A stretch of 55,460 nucleotides of DNA from Spirochaetota bacterium (GCA_029554345.1 JAKPJF010000185.1:1-55460); one strand, 5' to 3'. Positions 25,546-34,695 are shown, numbered from the stretch's first letter. Numbers and translations are program-made. Notes: generated by a model from the letters alone, not told the origin.

Positions 25546-25869
25546 ATGCAAATTAACTTTCGTGACCAAGGTGAACACAAGATTCTATCTATAAACGGAG
25601 AAGTAGACCTCTACAATGTTGGCGAACTGAAAAAAATACTTTTTGCAGCAACAGACGGATCAAATAAAAGCGTGGTCATCGATATGAGAGACGTAAATTA
25701 TATGGATTCCTCCGGAATCGGTGCTCTTGTGGCAGGACAAAAAAAAATGAAGGCTCTAGGGGGAAAATTCCTTCTTCTCAATATCAGTGACGATGTCTTA
25801 AATATCCTGAAGCTGGCTACTCTAGATAAATTTTTTACAATACTTGAAGACGAGTCGGAACTAGTTTAA
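25546..25869 (+). CDS. STAS-domain anti-sigma-factor antagonist
   Basis: 107 residues, one STAS domain. The phosphorylation loop MDSSGIGALVAGQKKMKALG (about residues 52-71) contains the conserved Ser of SpoIIAA-type antagonists, preceded by VVIDMRDVNY. In the partner-switching scheme an anti-sigma kinase phosphorylates this Ser and a PP2C phosphatase removes the phosphate. A PP2C phosphatase gene lies convergently next door. No HATPase_c anti-sigma kinase gene is in the window. The stop codon shares bases with the phosphatase stop on the other strand. It has its own promoter. Confidence 0.92.
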   Translation: MQINFRDQGEHKILSINGEVDLYNVGELKKILFAATDGSNKSVVIDMRDVNYMDSSGIGALVAGQKKMKALGGKFLLLNISDDVLNILKLATLDKFFTILEDESELV

Positions 25870-27401
25870 GCAGTACGCTTCATTATCAAGACAGTCATAT
25901 CATCATGCGGAGGAACTTCTCCCCTGAATTTGTCAACATCCGCGACAATCAGCCGGTTTAGTTCATCTGCATTCATATCCGCATTAGATACTACAAGATT
26001 CTGAAGCCTGTTTCTTCCATACTCTTCTTTGAGATAATTTCTCATCTCAGTGATTCCATCCGTATACATTACTACAATGTCGCCGACTTCGAACGGAATT
26101 TCGGCCTGAAGATATTCCGAATCCTCCATAATTCCGATAGGAACACCGTCCAGCTTTGTCAGAGAGCATTTTTTGTGCTTCGCTCTATAGCAAAATACCG
26201 GCCCATGGCCTGCATTCGAAAAGGATATTTTTCCGGTAGATTTATCAAAAATAATAAAAAGCAGAGTCGCAAACTTATCAATTGCAAAATCCGCACTTAG
26301 AGATCTGTTAATCGAACTGACTATTTTTGCGCATTGAATTGTTTTCATCTGATGAAGTGCCGAAACAAAAACTGTACGAATCATAACCATAACAAGTGAT
26401 GCCGGTATTCCCTTTCCGCTCACATCGCTTATAAGTGCCCCCACTCTATTTTCATCTATTTCCTTGTAATCAAAATAGTCTCCGCCGACACCCTTTGCCG
26501 CACGCGTATACCCTTTAATCTGTATTCCGTTTTTATCATAAAAATTCATGGGATTGAGTCCTTCCTGAATTTCTTTAGCAACATCGAGCTGTTCCTGCAT
26601 CAATGCTGACTCAATCTCGTTCTTCTTTGAATCTTTAAGCTCTCCCGTCATTAAATTAAATTCACGGGCAAGAAGACCTATTTCATCTCTGGTCTTCACA
26701 TTTATCTTATAATCCAAATCTCCTTTTCCAATTATAGAAACTCCTTTTGATAATGTCTTAAGTGGTTTAGTTGTAACATGAGCCAGAAAAAATGCTATTA
26801 TAATTGAGCCTATAACCGCCGCCAGTGTTATAAAGCCCGCCATATTTCTTATTCTCTTAACCTGCTCGCGGATCATTTTATCAGAAAAACCGAGTCTAAC
26901 GACAGCAAGCTTCATATCTTTCTGGGTTCGATGATAAACAGGAAGAGCAAAGTCAAAAATTTTACCTTCAGAATCTTCTGAATCGCTGATAGAAACCTTG
27001 CGGACAATATTCTTATTTTTATATGAAAGAATATCATTGATTGAAGATTTATCAAGGACTGTTCCATTAAGCTCCGTTTTCGAACTTTTTATAACAAGCC
27101 CATCAGTATTAAAAACGTGCACATAACGAATGGAATCCTTCATTTTACCTGACTTAAGAATATTATCTACCGCAACACCAATCGCTAGATCATTTTCCGT
27201 ACTCAGCGCATCCTCAGCGATATTTGCAAGATTAACGGTTTCACGGGAAGCATAGTCCTCGATGGAACGCGTCATAATGCTTATCTCGTCTTTCATAAAA
27301 AACCAGGAAACGGAAGCAACGAGCGACGCAGATAAAAAAACCATCGCTAGGGAGAACTTGTATTTAAGAGAAAATCTTGCTTTATTTTTTTCTTTTTTCA
27401 T
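25866..27401 (-). CDS. Membrane sensor with HAMP and PP2C (SpoIIE-type) phosphatase domains
   Basis: 511 residues. Helix 1 (15-37) and helix 2 (about 190-212) flank an extracytoplasmic sensor of some 150 residues, probably Cache-like. A HAMP domain (about 213-265) follows, then a linker and a PP2C-type serine phosphatase (about 280-511). Metal-binding motifs are GVGGDYFDYKEID, ALISDVSGKGIPASLV, FSNAGHGPVF, VVMYTDGITEMRN and PPHDDMTVLIMKR. The likely substrate is a phosphorylated STAS protein, perhaps the neighbouring one. It lies nine bases downstream of the 770-residue TPR gene on the same strand, so sensing and scaffold are probably co-expressed. Confidence 0.92.
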   Translation of the reverse strand: MKKEKNKARFSLKYKFSLAMVFLSASLVASVSWFFMKDEISIMTRSIEDYASRETVNLANIAEDALSTENDLAIGVAVDNILKSGKMKDSIRYVHVFNTDGLVIKSSKTELNGTVLDKSSINDILSYKNKNIVRKVSISDSEDSEGKIFDFALPVYHRTQKDMKLAVVRLGFSDKMIREQVKRIRNMAGFITLAAVIGSIIIAFFLAHVTTKPLKTLSKGVSIIGKGDLDYKINVKTRDEIGLLAREFNLMTGELKDSKKNEIESALMQEQLDVAKEIQEGLNPMNFYDKNGIQIKGYTRAAKGVGGDYFDYKEIDENRVGALISDVSGKGIPASLVMVMIRTVFVSALHQMKTIQCAKIVSSINRSLSADFAIDKFATLLFIIFDKSTGKISFSNAGHGPVFCYRAKHKKCSLTKLDGVPIGIMEDSEYLQAEIPFEVGDIVVMYTDGITEMRNYLKEEYGRNRLQNLVVSNADMNADELNRLIVADVDKFRGEVPPHDDMTVLIMKRTA

Positions 27402-27410
27402 TTATAACTG

Positions 27411-29723
27411 CTACTGCTTCAGCAAAATCAAAGTTTGCCTGATATTGTTCTTAGCCTTTTCATGATTCGGGTCAATTGCAAGCACTTTTCTCCATTCAGC
27501 AATGGCATCCTGATACCTGTTTGCCGAATAATAATTGATTCCTCTAAAATATAATTCACGCACCCTCGCCTCCTGCTCGGATGTTAGCGCTTTTTTTACA
27601 GGAATCGTTGAACCTGATGCCCGGAGTTCCGCTTCAACTCGGTTCAAGGCTACTATAGCCTTGGTGTTTTCCGGATCTCTATCAACAACCCATCTGAAAT
27701 TATCGCGTGCATTCCTTAAATTAGCAGCTCCGCCTCTATTATAATATGCAAGAGCTTCATTATACCTGTCTTGTATTTCCTGAGGTGTCGCCGTCAGATC
27801 CGCATTTACCTGTTGCCGTACCGGTTTTCTGGAAGCAAGAGCTATCAAATTGGCAATATCCGGATACTCCGGATTTACAGATTTTAATATTTCAAATTTC
27901 TTCAAAGCTCTTGCATTGTCTTTTTTATCCAGCAATTCACGGCCTTCAGCGGCAAGCTTATCAGTGTATTCCTTAAAACGTCGCGGATCAGTTTTAATCT
28001 GACATCTTGCAAGATATTGAGCCGCAATTACATTTTGAGGAAATAAATTCAGAATTTTTCTCCAATTTTCTTCAGATTCCGCATACTTTCCTTTTTCATA
28101 CAGAATCTTTCCGTTTGCAATCAGAGATGAAACAAGATCATAGTATGGTGACGATTCGTCGATAACTTCTTCCTGCTGCTGTTTTAGAGCTTCTTTAACT
28201 CGTTTAGCAAAACCGATTGCAGTTTCATTATTCGGATCAAGTTTAATAGTTCTTTCAAAACTAATAAGTGCGTCCTTATAATTTGCCTGAGAGAAATAAA
28301 ACAAACCATTATTGAATTCCTTATCGATTTCAACAAGTTTGTCGCGAAGAAGCCTGTCTGCAAAATTTTTCTTAAGCTGTGGGATACTTTTAATACGCGA
28401 CTGGACATCTTTATAATCAGGAATAAGAGATGCCGTATTGTTAAAATCGTCAAGTGCCGCATCAAAGTCATATGAATTAATATTAGATATACCTGACTGA
28501 TAAAACTGTTCCGCCTGAATTCTTTTCTTTGCAGAAGTTTCTATTTCATAAGACAGTTTTTCAATTCTCGCAATATAATTAAGTGCGTCACGGTTTTTGG
28601 GATCCAGAGAAATAACCTGTTTATATTCAGCAAGCGAGTCAGGATATTTCTTCGCATCAAAAAATACTCTCCCAGAAGCAAGAAGAGATTTTATTTTTTC
28701 AAATTTTATTCTGTTTGAAACGGCAAGTTCCGCCTTTCTGAGTTCTTCTTTTGCATAAATATCCTGAGGCATAATTCCCAGTGCCTTCTTCCATTCAGGT
28801 ATCGATTCCTCATATTTTTCCTGCTCAACAAAACCTCTCGCAATAGTGATAAATTCATTATACTGACGTATTTTTTCTTCTGAAATTCTCCTCTTATTCA
28901 GCTCGTTTCTCAAGTCTTCTTCAAGAATCTTCATCTGTTCTCTTAGCCTGACAAGCTCAGGATCATTGGGATCAATTCTATACGCCGCCACAAAATTTCC
29001 AAGTGCATCTTTTGTGTTCGAATCAGCCTCTGCAAGAAGTGAATCTTTTCTTTTTTCTTCTTTTTGAGTACGGCTTTGCGGACAAGTATAGGGATAGGCT
29101 ATTTCAAGAAGAAGCCGGTTTAGACGTTTGAGATTATCAAGTTCCTGCTCGGTCAACTCTTCATATGGTTTATTTCTGTAATACTGAGTCCAGCGTAAAA
29201 GATTGATTACTTCTTCATCATTTTCAACCGGCTTATTTTTTTTTATCCAGATATCATAAAAAGCAGGAATCCGGATAATTTCATTTAAACGGTCAATGCT
29301 TCTATCTGAAGATATAAATCTTATCCTTCCGAAGTAATAGCCTGATTGTTTAATTTCATTCCAGAGAGCATCAAGTGAAAGCTTGCTCCTCTTAAATTCG
29401 GAATCATAGAAATCGCTTGAACCGAATTTCAGTCTTTCAATCACACCTCGGGCTTCCCAGTAAAATATTTTAGAGCGCTGAAGAGAAATATCTTTTTTAT
29501 GTTTTTCTTCATACAAAGATTCTATCTGCTGCTGTATTTTTTCATTTCCTGGATCAAGCTCAAGTGCGGTAAGCCATTCATTTAAAGACTCGGAAAATTT
29601 CTTTTGCTCATAATACTCTCTCGCTTTTTTCATTATATCATCCACCCTGGACGATTCGTTCTGCGAAAAAGAAACCGTAAGAGAAAAAATAAAAACTGCT
29701 AATATGAAAATTAAAATTTTCAA
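27411..29723 (-). CDS. Large exported TPR-repeat protein
   Basis: 770 residues. The N-terminal signal peptide (1-20) ends near SFS. TPR units are spread through the whole length, e.g. AREYYEQKKFSESLNEWLTA, AKEELRKAELAVSNRI, GLFYFSQANYKDALISFERT, and a C-terminal ELYFRGINYYSANRYQDAIA with EWRKVLAID. Helical linkers lie between blocks. The signal places it in the periplasm or on the outer membrane. It overlaps the upstream lipoprotein gene by four bases and is followed by the PP2C gene, forming a three-gene operon. It may be a scaffold presenting envelope cues to the phosphatase; this is inference. No catalytic motif is visible. Confidence 0.8.
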   Translation of the reverse strand: MKILIFILAVFIFSLTVSFSQNESSRVDDIMKKAREYYEQKKFSESLNEWLTALELDPGNEKIQQQIESLYEEKHKKDISLQRSKIFYWEARGVIERLKFGSSDFYDSEFKRSKLSLDALWNEIKQSGYYFGRIRFISSDRSIDRLNEIIRIPAFYDIWIKKNKPVENDEEVINLLRWTQYYRNKPYEELTEQELDNLKRLNRLLLEIAYPYTCPQSRTQKEEKRKDSLLAEADSNTKDALGNFVAAYRIDPNDPELVRLREQMKILEEDLRNELNKRRISEEKIRQYNEFITIARGFVEQEKYEESIPEWKKALGIMPQDIYAKEELRKAELAVSNRIKFEKIKSLLASGRVFFDAKKYPDSLAEYKQVISLDPKNRDALNYIARIEKLSYEIETSAKKRIQAEQFYQSGISNINSYDFDAALDDFNNTASLIPDYKDVQSRIKSIPQLKKNFADRLLRDKLVEIDKEFNNGLFYFSQANYKDALISFERTIKLDPNNETAIGFAKRVKEALKQQQEEVIDESSPYYDLVSSLIANGKILYEKGKYAESEENWRKILNLFPQNVIAAQYLARCQIKTDPRRFKEYTDKLAAEGRELLDKKDNARALKKFEILKSVNPEYPDIANLIALASRKPVRQQVNADLTATPQEIQDRYNEALAYYNRGGAANLRNARDNFRWVVDRDPENTKAIVALNRVEAELRASGSTIPVKKALTSEQEARVRELYFRGINYYSANRYQDAIAEWRKVLAIDPNHEKAKNNIRQTLILLKQ

Positions 29724-30109
29724 TTAGTGCTCACAATTGTTTTATTTTTAATTTTAAATAAACCGGATGAATCTTTTGACAAATATGCATCTCCGACAAA
29801 TTCAGACTCCTTTGAATCGGATCTCTTTACAACCTTGCCTCCGAATTTAATTTTCTTGGTATTAGAATCAATATCTTCAACATCGAATAATACTATATTT
29901 TTAAAATAATAATCGGAATATATTTCAGCATATTCAGATTCTGTTTTTGAAACAAATTCATATTTGTTCAGCGCAGAAAAGTTATTATTTCTGATGTGAG
30001 AAGTCCATTCTTGCAAAAAATTATCATAATAATTATCATCCGTTTTTTCCCTGCATGAAACAAAAACAATAGATAACAAAAGCAAAAAAGCGGCGGAAAT
30101 TCTTTTCAT
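29720..30109 (-). CDS. Small predicted lipoprotein
   Basis: 129 residues. The N-terminus MKRISAAFLLLLSIVFVSCR is a signal with a permissive lipobox and the lipid-modified Cys at about residue 19. The mature part of about 110 residues has an NTF2/DUF-like mix of helix and strands (NDNYYDNFLQEW-like start, YSDYYFKNIVLFDVEDIDSN in the middle). No family was recognised. It is the first gene of the operon lipoprotein-TPR-PP2C, with ATGA overlap to the TPR gene. A promoter must lie in 30110-30365. Confidence 0.7.
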   Translation of the reverse strand: MKRISAAFLLLLSIVFVSCREKTDDNYYDNFLQEWTSHIRNNNFSALNKYEFVSKTESEYAEIYSDYYFKNIVLFDVEDIDSNTKKIKFGGKVVKRSDSKESEFVGDAYLSKDSSGLFKIKNKTIVSTN

Positions 30110-30124
30110 TTATCACTCCATAAT

Positions 30125-30168
30125 GTTGCAGATTTGATACAAAGAACAAATAGTTGCAAACATGCAAC
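30125..30168. promoter_or_regulatory. Candidate operator: GTTGCA repeats with palindrome
   Basis: GTTGCA at 30125-30130 recurs at 30153-30158, 28 bases later. The second copy forms a palindrome with TGCAAC (30163-30168), loop AACA. The elements sit upstream of the lipoprotein operon, within the 256-base gap to the divergent inositol synthase gene. The rest of that gap is AT-rich, and no clear -35/-10 pair or gene is visible. Confidence 0.3.
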
Positions 30169-30365
30169 AATAAAAACGTGGATTTTGTTTTTTAGACTGC
30201 ATATTCATCAATAAACCAAAAAATCCTTGTGAAATCAATATTTTTTCTTGACTTGATCATTGAAAACTAACCTTAGTTAAGCAAGAAGAATCGTAGTGAT
30301 AAAAAAAATAAGCGGTTCAAAAGGCGCGATATTAGTTCGGCTCAAAAAAAATAAAGGAGCTCATT

Positions 30366-31685
30366 GTGAAAAAAGGAACAGGAGAAATAGCAAAAGCAGA
30401 TGGGAAATTAGGTATACTTATTCCCGGACTCGGCGCAGTCAGCACTACGCTGATCGCCGGAACTTTTCTTGCCCGCAAAGGCTTGGCAGAACCAAAGGGT
30501 TCTCTTACTCAGATGGGTAAGATCAACATAAAAAAGGACAATGAAACCAAGTATGTCAACATCAAAGATTTCGTTCCTCTTGCAAAACTTGATGACATAG
30601 TTTACGGCGGATGGGATATCTTTGAAGACAATGTTTACGAAGCGGCAAAACATGCCGCAGTTTTGACAAATGATGACTTAAACAAAGTTAAAGATGAACT
30701 TGAAGCTATTAAACCGATGAAAGCAGTTTTCTTTCCTCAGTATGTAAAAAAGCTTCACGGCACATGGATTAAATCCGGCGCTACGAAATGGGATCTTGCA
30801 GAGCAGCTCATCGCCGATATAGAAAACTTCAAAAAACTCAACAAGCTAGAAAGATGCGTTATGATATGGTGCGCGAGCACTGAAATATATCAGGAACCTA
30901 TTACAGGCATTCATGATACCATTGAAAATTTCGAAAAGGCACTGAAAGAAAGTCACCCTTCAATCGCACCGAGTATGATATATGCTTACGCAGCAATCAA
31001 ATGCGGTCACCCATTTGCAAACGGCGCACCGAATCTCTGTATCGAAATCCCGGCTCTTCAGGATCTCGCTGACAAAAACAGAGTTCCTATCGGCGGAAAG
31101 GATTTCAAATCCGGTCAGACACTCATGAAAACCATTCTTGCTCCCGGTCTTAAGGCGAGAATGATAGGTGTAGACGGATGGTATTCTACAAACATCCTAG
31201 GAAATCGTGACGGCGAAGTTCTTGATGATCCTGAAAATTTCAAAACAAAAGAAAAAAGTAAACTTTCTGTTCTCGATCAGATATTTCAGCCTGAACTATA
31301 CCCTTCTCTTTACAAAGATTATTGCCACGTTGTAAGAATCAATTATTATCCGCCTCGCGGCGATAACAAAGAAGGTTGGGACAATATAGATATCGCAGGC
31401 TGGCTCGACTATAAGATGCAGATCAAGATTGACTTTCTCTGTAGAGACTCGATTCTAGCAGCACCTATAGCACTTGACCTTGTTCTGTTTTTTGACCTTG
31501 CTCAGCGTGCTGGCATGTACGGAAACCAGGAATGGCTCTCCTTCTTCTGGAAGAGCCCGATGCATCCGGCAGACAGACTTCCTGAACACGATCTTTTCGT
31601 TCAGTCAATGAAACTCAGAAATACTCTAAGATGGCTGATGGATCATCCTCTTCAGACGCATTTCGGCGATGAACATATCGATTGA
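30366..31685 (+). CDS. ino1: Myo-inositol-1-phosphate synthase
   Basis: 439 residues. The enzyme turns glucose 6-phosphate into L-myo-inositol 1-phosphate with NAD, the first step to phosphatidylinositol or inositol osmolytes. Family features are the NAD-binding GILIPGLGAVSTTLIAG, IEIPALQDLADKNRVPIGGK, KDFKSGQTLMKTILAPGLK, STNILGNRDGEVLDDPENF, and the catalytic region CHVVRINYYPPRGDNKEG with FLCRDSILAAPIALDLV. The start is GTG at 30366 with AAAGGAGC upstream. A single gene with its own terminator. Inositol lipids are uncommon in bacteria, so the product may be a solute or a phospholipid head group. Confidence 0.95.
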   Translation: MKKGTGEIAKADGKLGILIPGLGAVSTTLIAGTFLARKGLAEPKGSLTQMGKINIKKDNETKYVNIKDFVPLAKLDDIVYGGWDIFEDNVYEAAKHAAVLTNDDLNKVKDELEAIKPMKAVFFPQYVKKLHGTWIKSGATKWDLAEQLIADIENFKKLNKLERCVMIWCASTEIYQEPITGIHDTIENFEKALKESHPSIAPSMIYAYAAIKCGHPFANGAPNLCIEIPALQDLADKNRVPIGGKDFKSGQTLMKTILAPGLKARMIGVDGWYSTNILGNRDGEVLDDPENFKTKEKSKLSVLDQIFQPELYPSLYKDYCHVVRINYYPPRGDNKEGWDNIDIAGWLDYKMQIKIDFLCRDSILAAPIALDLVLFFDLAQRAGMYGNQEWLSFFWKSPMHPADRLPEHDLFVQSMKLRNTLRWLMDHPLQTHFGDEHID

Positions 31686-31690
31686 TTTTT

Positions 31691-31719
31691 AAAAATCCGC
31701 CTAACGGCGGATTTTTTTA
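31691..31719 (+). terminator. Intrinsic terminator after inositol synthase gene
   Basis: Perfect stem AAATCCGCC (31693-31701) and GGCGGATTT (31706-31714), four-base loop, followed by six or more T. It begins about six bases after the stop, and the patatin-like gene must start beyond it. Confidence 0.88.
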
Positions 31720-31774
31720 TTTTATAAAACCAATTTATTATTGTATTATACTTCGCCCGATATCACATAGAAAA

Positions 31775-32833
31775 ATGAATTCAACAAAAAGCAATAAAAT
31801 AGGAATAGCATTAGGAAGCGGCGGATCAAGAGGGATTTCCCATATTTCCGTTCTCAAAGAAATATACAAGCTCGGAATCTGTATCGATTATGTATCAGGT
31901 GCAAGCATGGGAGCAATAATCGGCACAGCGTTCTGCGCCGGCAAACTGGATGATTTTGAAGGAATTCTTCTCCGATATTACAAAGAAGACCGGATATATC
32001 CTCTTGCAGGATTTGCAGCTTCCTCTTCGGGAATTGCCGATATCGGAAAATTCATGAAAATCTTCAGACGTATTATATTTCCATATTCACGAATCGAAGA
32101 TCTTCCCATACCTCTCTCGATAGTCTGTACGGAATTTCAAACCGGAAAACCAGTTGCATTCACTCATGGCGACATCTTCACAGCGATTCGCGCTTCAGTT
32201 TCCATTCCAGGCGCTCTTGTTCCCGTAAAATACGCAGGAACCTATCTCATAGACGGCGGAGTTTCCAACGCGGTTCCTGTTGATGTTGTGAGAAAAATGG
32301 GCGCCGACAAGGTTATTGCCGTTAACATAAACCCTCTTAACAAAATGAAAAACCGCCCGGAAATAATTGCCGACTATTCGACATTCCTTGAAACATCAAT
32401 GAATTCCTTAATAGACGGACTGATTCCTTATGACGCCGTCCAGACAAGAAAAATCAGCCTGCCTGCAATTAAAAAGAACATTCCTGCTATTATCCAATTT
32501 GTAAAAAAAACACTCAAAATGATAAAATACGCTTATGTTCATATTTTCAAAAATGAATCACGCGATATAACCAAAAAAGAAGTTTTTTTTCCTAAAAAAA
32601 ACAAACGGCTTCCCAATATTGTTGAAATTCTTTGGCAGACAATTGACATAATGCAATCAGTCAACACTCAAGCATTTTTTGAAAAATATAAACCTGATGT
32701 AATAATAGAACCTGATGTAATAGAAATATTTCCTTTTGACTTCACCCGGATTCCACAGATTTTAGCTGCCGGTGAAAAGGCTGTTTCAGAAAAAGAAACC
32801 GAGTTAAAACGGCTCATCAATGAAAATCTTTGA
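31775..32833 (+). CDS. Patatin-like phospholipase
   Basis: 352 residues from the ATG at 31775. The open frame reaches back to 31682, but that part crosses the upstream terminator. Patatin signatures are IALGSGGSRGISHISVLKEI (oxyanion hole), GASMGAIIG (GxSxG with the nucleophile Ser near residue 44) and YLIDGGVSNAVPVDVV (catalytic Asp in DGG). This Ser/Asp dyad lipase acts on phospholipids or lysophospholipids. There is no signal peptide, as in many cytoplasmic RssA-type members. The C-terminal 120 residues are helical and of unknown role. Its last 14 bases overlap the TatD gene. Confidence 0.88.
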   Translation: MNSTKSNKIGIALGSGGSRGISHISVLKEIYKLGICIDYVSGASMGAIIGTAFCAGKLDDFEGILLRYYKEDRIYPLAGFAASSSGIADIGKFMKIFRRIIFPYSRIEDLPIPLSIVCTEFQTGKPVAFTHGDIFTAIRASVSIPGALVPVKYAGTYLIDGGVSNAVPVDVVRKMGADKVIAVNINPLNKMKNRPEIIADYSTFLETSMNSLIDGLIPYDAVQTRKISLPAIKKNIPAIIQFVKKTLKMIKYAYVHIFKNESRDITKKEVFFPKKNKRLPNIVEILWQTIDIMQSVNTQAFFEKYKPDVIIEPDVIEIFPFDFTRIPQILAAGEKAVSEKETELKRLINENL

Positions 32834-33578
32834 CACACATTGTCATTTGCAATCAGATAATTCAGCCGAAACAACCAGAGAATTATCTGACGCAAAAACC
32901 GCCAATGTCGTTAAACTATTAAACAACTCTATTTCTTTCAGCGATTGGGGAAAAGTACTTAGAATTTCCGAAAAACATAAAGAGGTACTTCCCGCCTTGG
33001 GCATTCACCCCGGCTTTATCGATATGAGCATTAAATCAATAAATACAGAGTTGGCACAATGTGATCTCTCAAAATACAAGGCAGTCGGAGAAATCGGACT
33101 GGATAAAAAAAAATCTGCAATTCCGATAGAATCACAAATTGAAGTTTTTGAACTCTTCTTAAAGCTCTCGATGGAACTAAACATTCCATGTTCTGTTCAT
33201 TGTGTCTCAGCTTTTGACGAACTTATTGCCTGTCTGAAGAAATTCAAAAATCATCCGCCCGTCATAATTCATTCCTTTTCAGGCAGTATGGTACTTGCGC
33301 GTTCTTTGTCGAAATTCGGATGTTATTTTTCTGTCGGCAGAAATTTAAACAACAAAAGAAACAACAAGCAAATCGAAATGCTTAAATACATTTTTCCGTC
33401 ACTTATGATGCTTGAATCTGATTCTTCCCAAAGTAATAAAGAAGACAAGGACATTAAAAGCAACAAACCATGTTTCATTAAAGATTATATGATTATTGCC
33501 TCAGAGCTTTTAAACATACCGCCAGAATCAATTGCAGACAATACATATAAACTCTCAACAGGTATTTTCAGAAACTAA
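32820..33578 (+). CDS. TatD-family metal-dependent hydrolase (DNase)
   Basis: 252 residues, near the usual 255-260. Metal ligands are HCHL in FDTHCHLQSD (residues 4-13), Glu in AVGEIGLDKKKS (about 88), His in CSVHCVSAF and IIHSFSGSM, and Asp in LMLESDSSQS (about 200). The family has 3'-5' nuclease activity and roles in DNA repair and RNA quality control. The loop reads ESDSSQ instead of the usual ETDAP, and GLD is followed by KKK where Tyr often stands, so the sequence is somewhat divergent. It overlaps the patatin gene by 14 bases and is probably co-transcribed. Confidence 0.85.
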   Translation: MKIFDTHCHLQSDNSAETTRELSDAKTANVVKLLNNSISFSDWGKVLRISEKHKEVLPALGIHPGFIDMSIKSINTELAQCDLSKYKAVGEIGLDKKKSAIPIESQIEVFELFLKLSMELNIPCSVHCVSAFDELIACLKKFKNHPPVIIHSFSGSMVLARSLSKFGCYFSVGRNLNNKRNNKQIEMLKYIFPSLMMLESDSSQSNKEDKDIKSNKPCFIKDYMIIASELLNIPPESIADNTYKLSTGIFRN

Positions 33579-33615
33579 AACATATATTACAATAATTTAA
33601 AATAAACAGATTTAA

Positions 33616-33750
33616 CACGCCGAGTACTCAAATCCAGCACTTTATGAATTCACTACAGAAGACATTTTTCAAATTCTCAACCGCATGAGCAGTATGGAAA
33701 CTCTCCCAGCAGGAGAAAAGCCCGAAGAAATCGACTCAGAATTCAAATAA
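33616..33750 (+). pseudogene. Possible gene remnant, 44 open codons with no start
   Basis: Between the TatD and gspC genes one frame, bounded by stops, encodes ALYEFTTEDIFQILNRMSSM and continues ETLPAGEKPEEIDSEFK. Its composition is protein-like, with amphipathic helix followed by acidic tail, unlike the AT-rich gap around it. No start codon or ribosome site precedes it. It may be the 3' end of a decayed gene, or chance. No family was recognised. The rest of the 304-base gap shows no other feature. Confidence 0.3.
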
Positions 33751-33882
33751 GATCCCGTATGTTCAAATCTTTCATAATAAATATGTGCAAACAAAACTTT
33801 TGAATAAAGCATACGAAAGATACAAAACCAACGTATAAACTAATTGACTTGTAGCTCTTTTTATTGTTTTCTGACCCTGTAT

Positions 33883-34695
33883 ATGAATATTCTCAAAAAA
33901 CATCTCTTTAACATTATCGGAGCTGCAATACTTGCTTTGAGCATATCGGGTCTTATTACCGATACAGCACGGATAGTCATACATCCTGGAGAAAAAACCA
34001 GACAAACGGCTCAAAAAGTTTTTCAAGCAGACAATGCAGATAAAATAACTGATTATAATTTCATACTGAATTCAAACTTTTTTCAGCTTTCCACCACTCA
34101 AAGCTCAGAAAATTTGCAGTCGGCTTCACCTGCCAATTTAGTTCTGCTGGGAACTGTTACAGGATCTCCATCACTGGCCAGAGCAATGATAAGATCTGCT
34201 TCGGAAAACAAAGTTGAGATATTTAAAATAGGCTCTTCAGCCTGGGGATATACTCTCATAAGGATTTTAAAAACCAAAGTATTATTAAAATCAGGTTCCA
34301 GCGAATTTGAGCTTGATATGCTTAAAACTGAAGGCGGATCATCCAACCAGCAATCGAATTCTCAAAGCTCATCCAAAAGAACGATCAGCAGAGCGGAACT
34401 TCTCACAAAAATTCAGGGGAATATGGACAATATGCTGAAGGGAATGAGAGCCGGTCCTTATCGTGAAGACGGCCAAATCAAAGGATACAAGATTATGGGT
34501 CTTAGCAAAGATAACATGCTTTATGAACTTGGAATCCGTCAGGGAGACATTATTATGAGAATTAATGGTCATCCGATTGACAGCACGCAGAAATTGTTTG
34601 AACTTTGGCAGAAGCTTCCACAGGAGCCGAAAGCGCTTATTGACATTAAACGCGGAAACGATACAACGACTCTCGATTATACTTTTTCGAATTAG
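33883..34695 (+). CDS. gspC: Type II secretion protein GspC
   Basis: 270 residues from the ATG at 33883. A TTG 13 codons earlier (within TTGACT) is a poor start, and the ribosome site is weak. A membrane helix is at 8-28. The HR domain (about 85-145: LVLLGTVTGSPSLARAMIRS) links to the secretin GspD. A Ser/Gln-rich linker (155-170) follows. A PDZ-like domain (about 200-270) has GYKIMGLSKDNMLYELGIRQ and GDIIMRINGHPID. GspC connects the inner-membrane platform to the secretin and may recruit substrates. It heads the gspC-N operon. Confidence 0.85.
   Translation: MNILKKHLFNIIGAAILALSISGLITDTARIVIHPGEKTRQTAQKVFQADNADKITDYNFILNSNFFQLSTTQSSENLQSASPANLVLLGTVTGSPSLARAMIRSASENKVEIFKIGSSAWGYTLIRILKTKVLLKSGSSEFELDMLKTEGGSSNQQSNSQSSSKRTISRAELLTKIQGNMDNMLKGMRAGPYREDGQIKGYKIMGLSKDNMLYELGIRQGDIIMRINGHPIDSTQKLFELWQKLPQEPKALIDIKRGNDTTTLDYTFSN

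Noticed and set aside
31682-31774. Extended patatin reading starting at 31682
   Set aside because: The segment covers the terminator of the inositol synthase gene. The ATG at 31775 gives a normal patatin N-terminus.
33844-33882. Extended gspC reading from TTG
   Set aside because: It starts within TTGACT, lacks a ribosome site and adds a non-conserved segment before the membrane helix.
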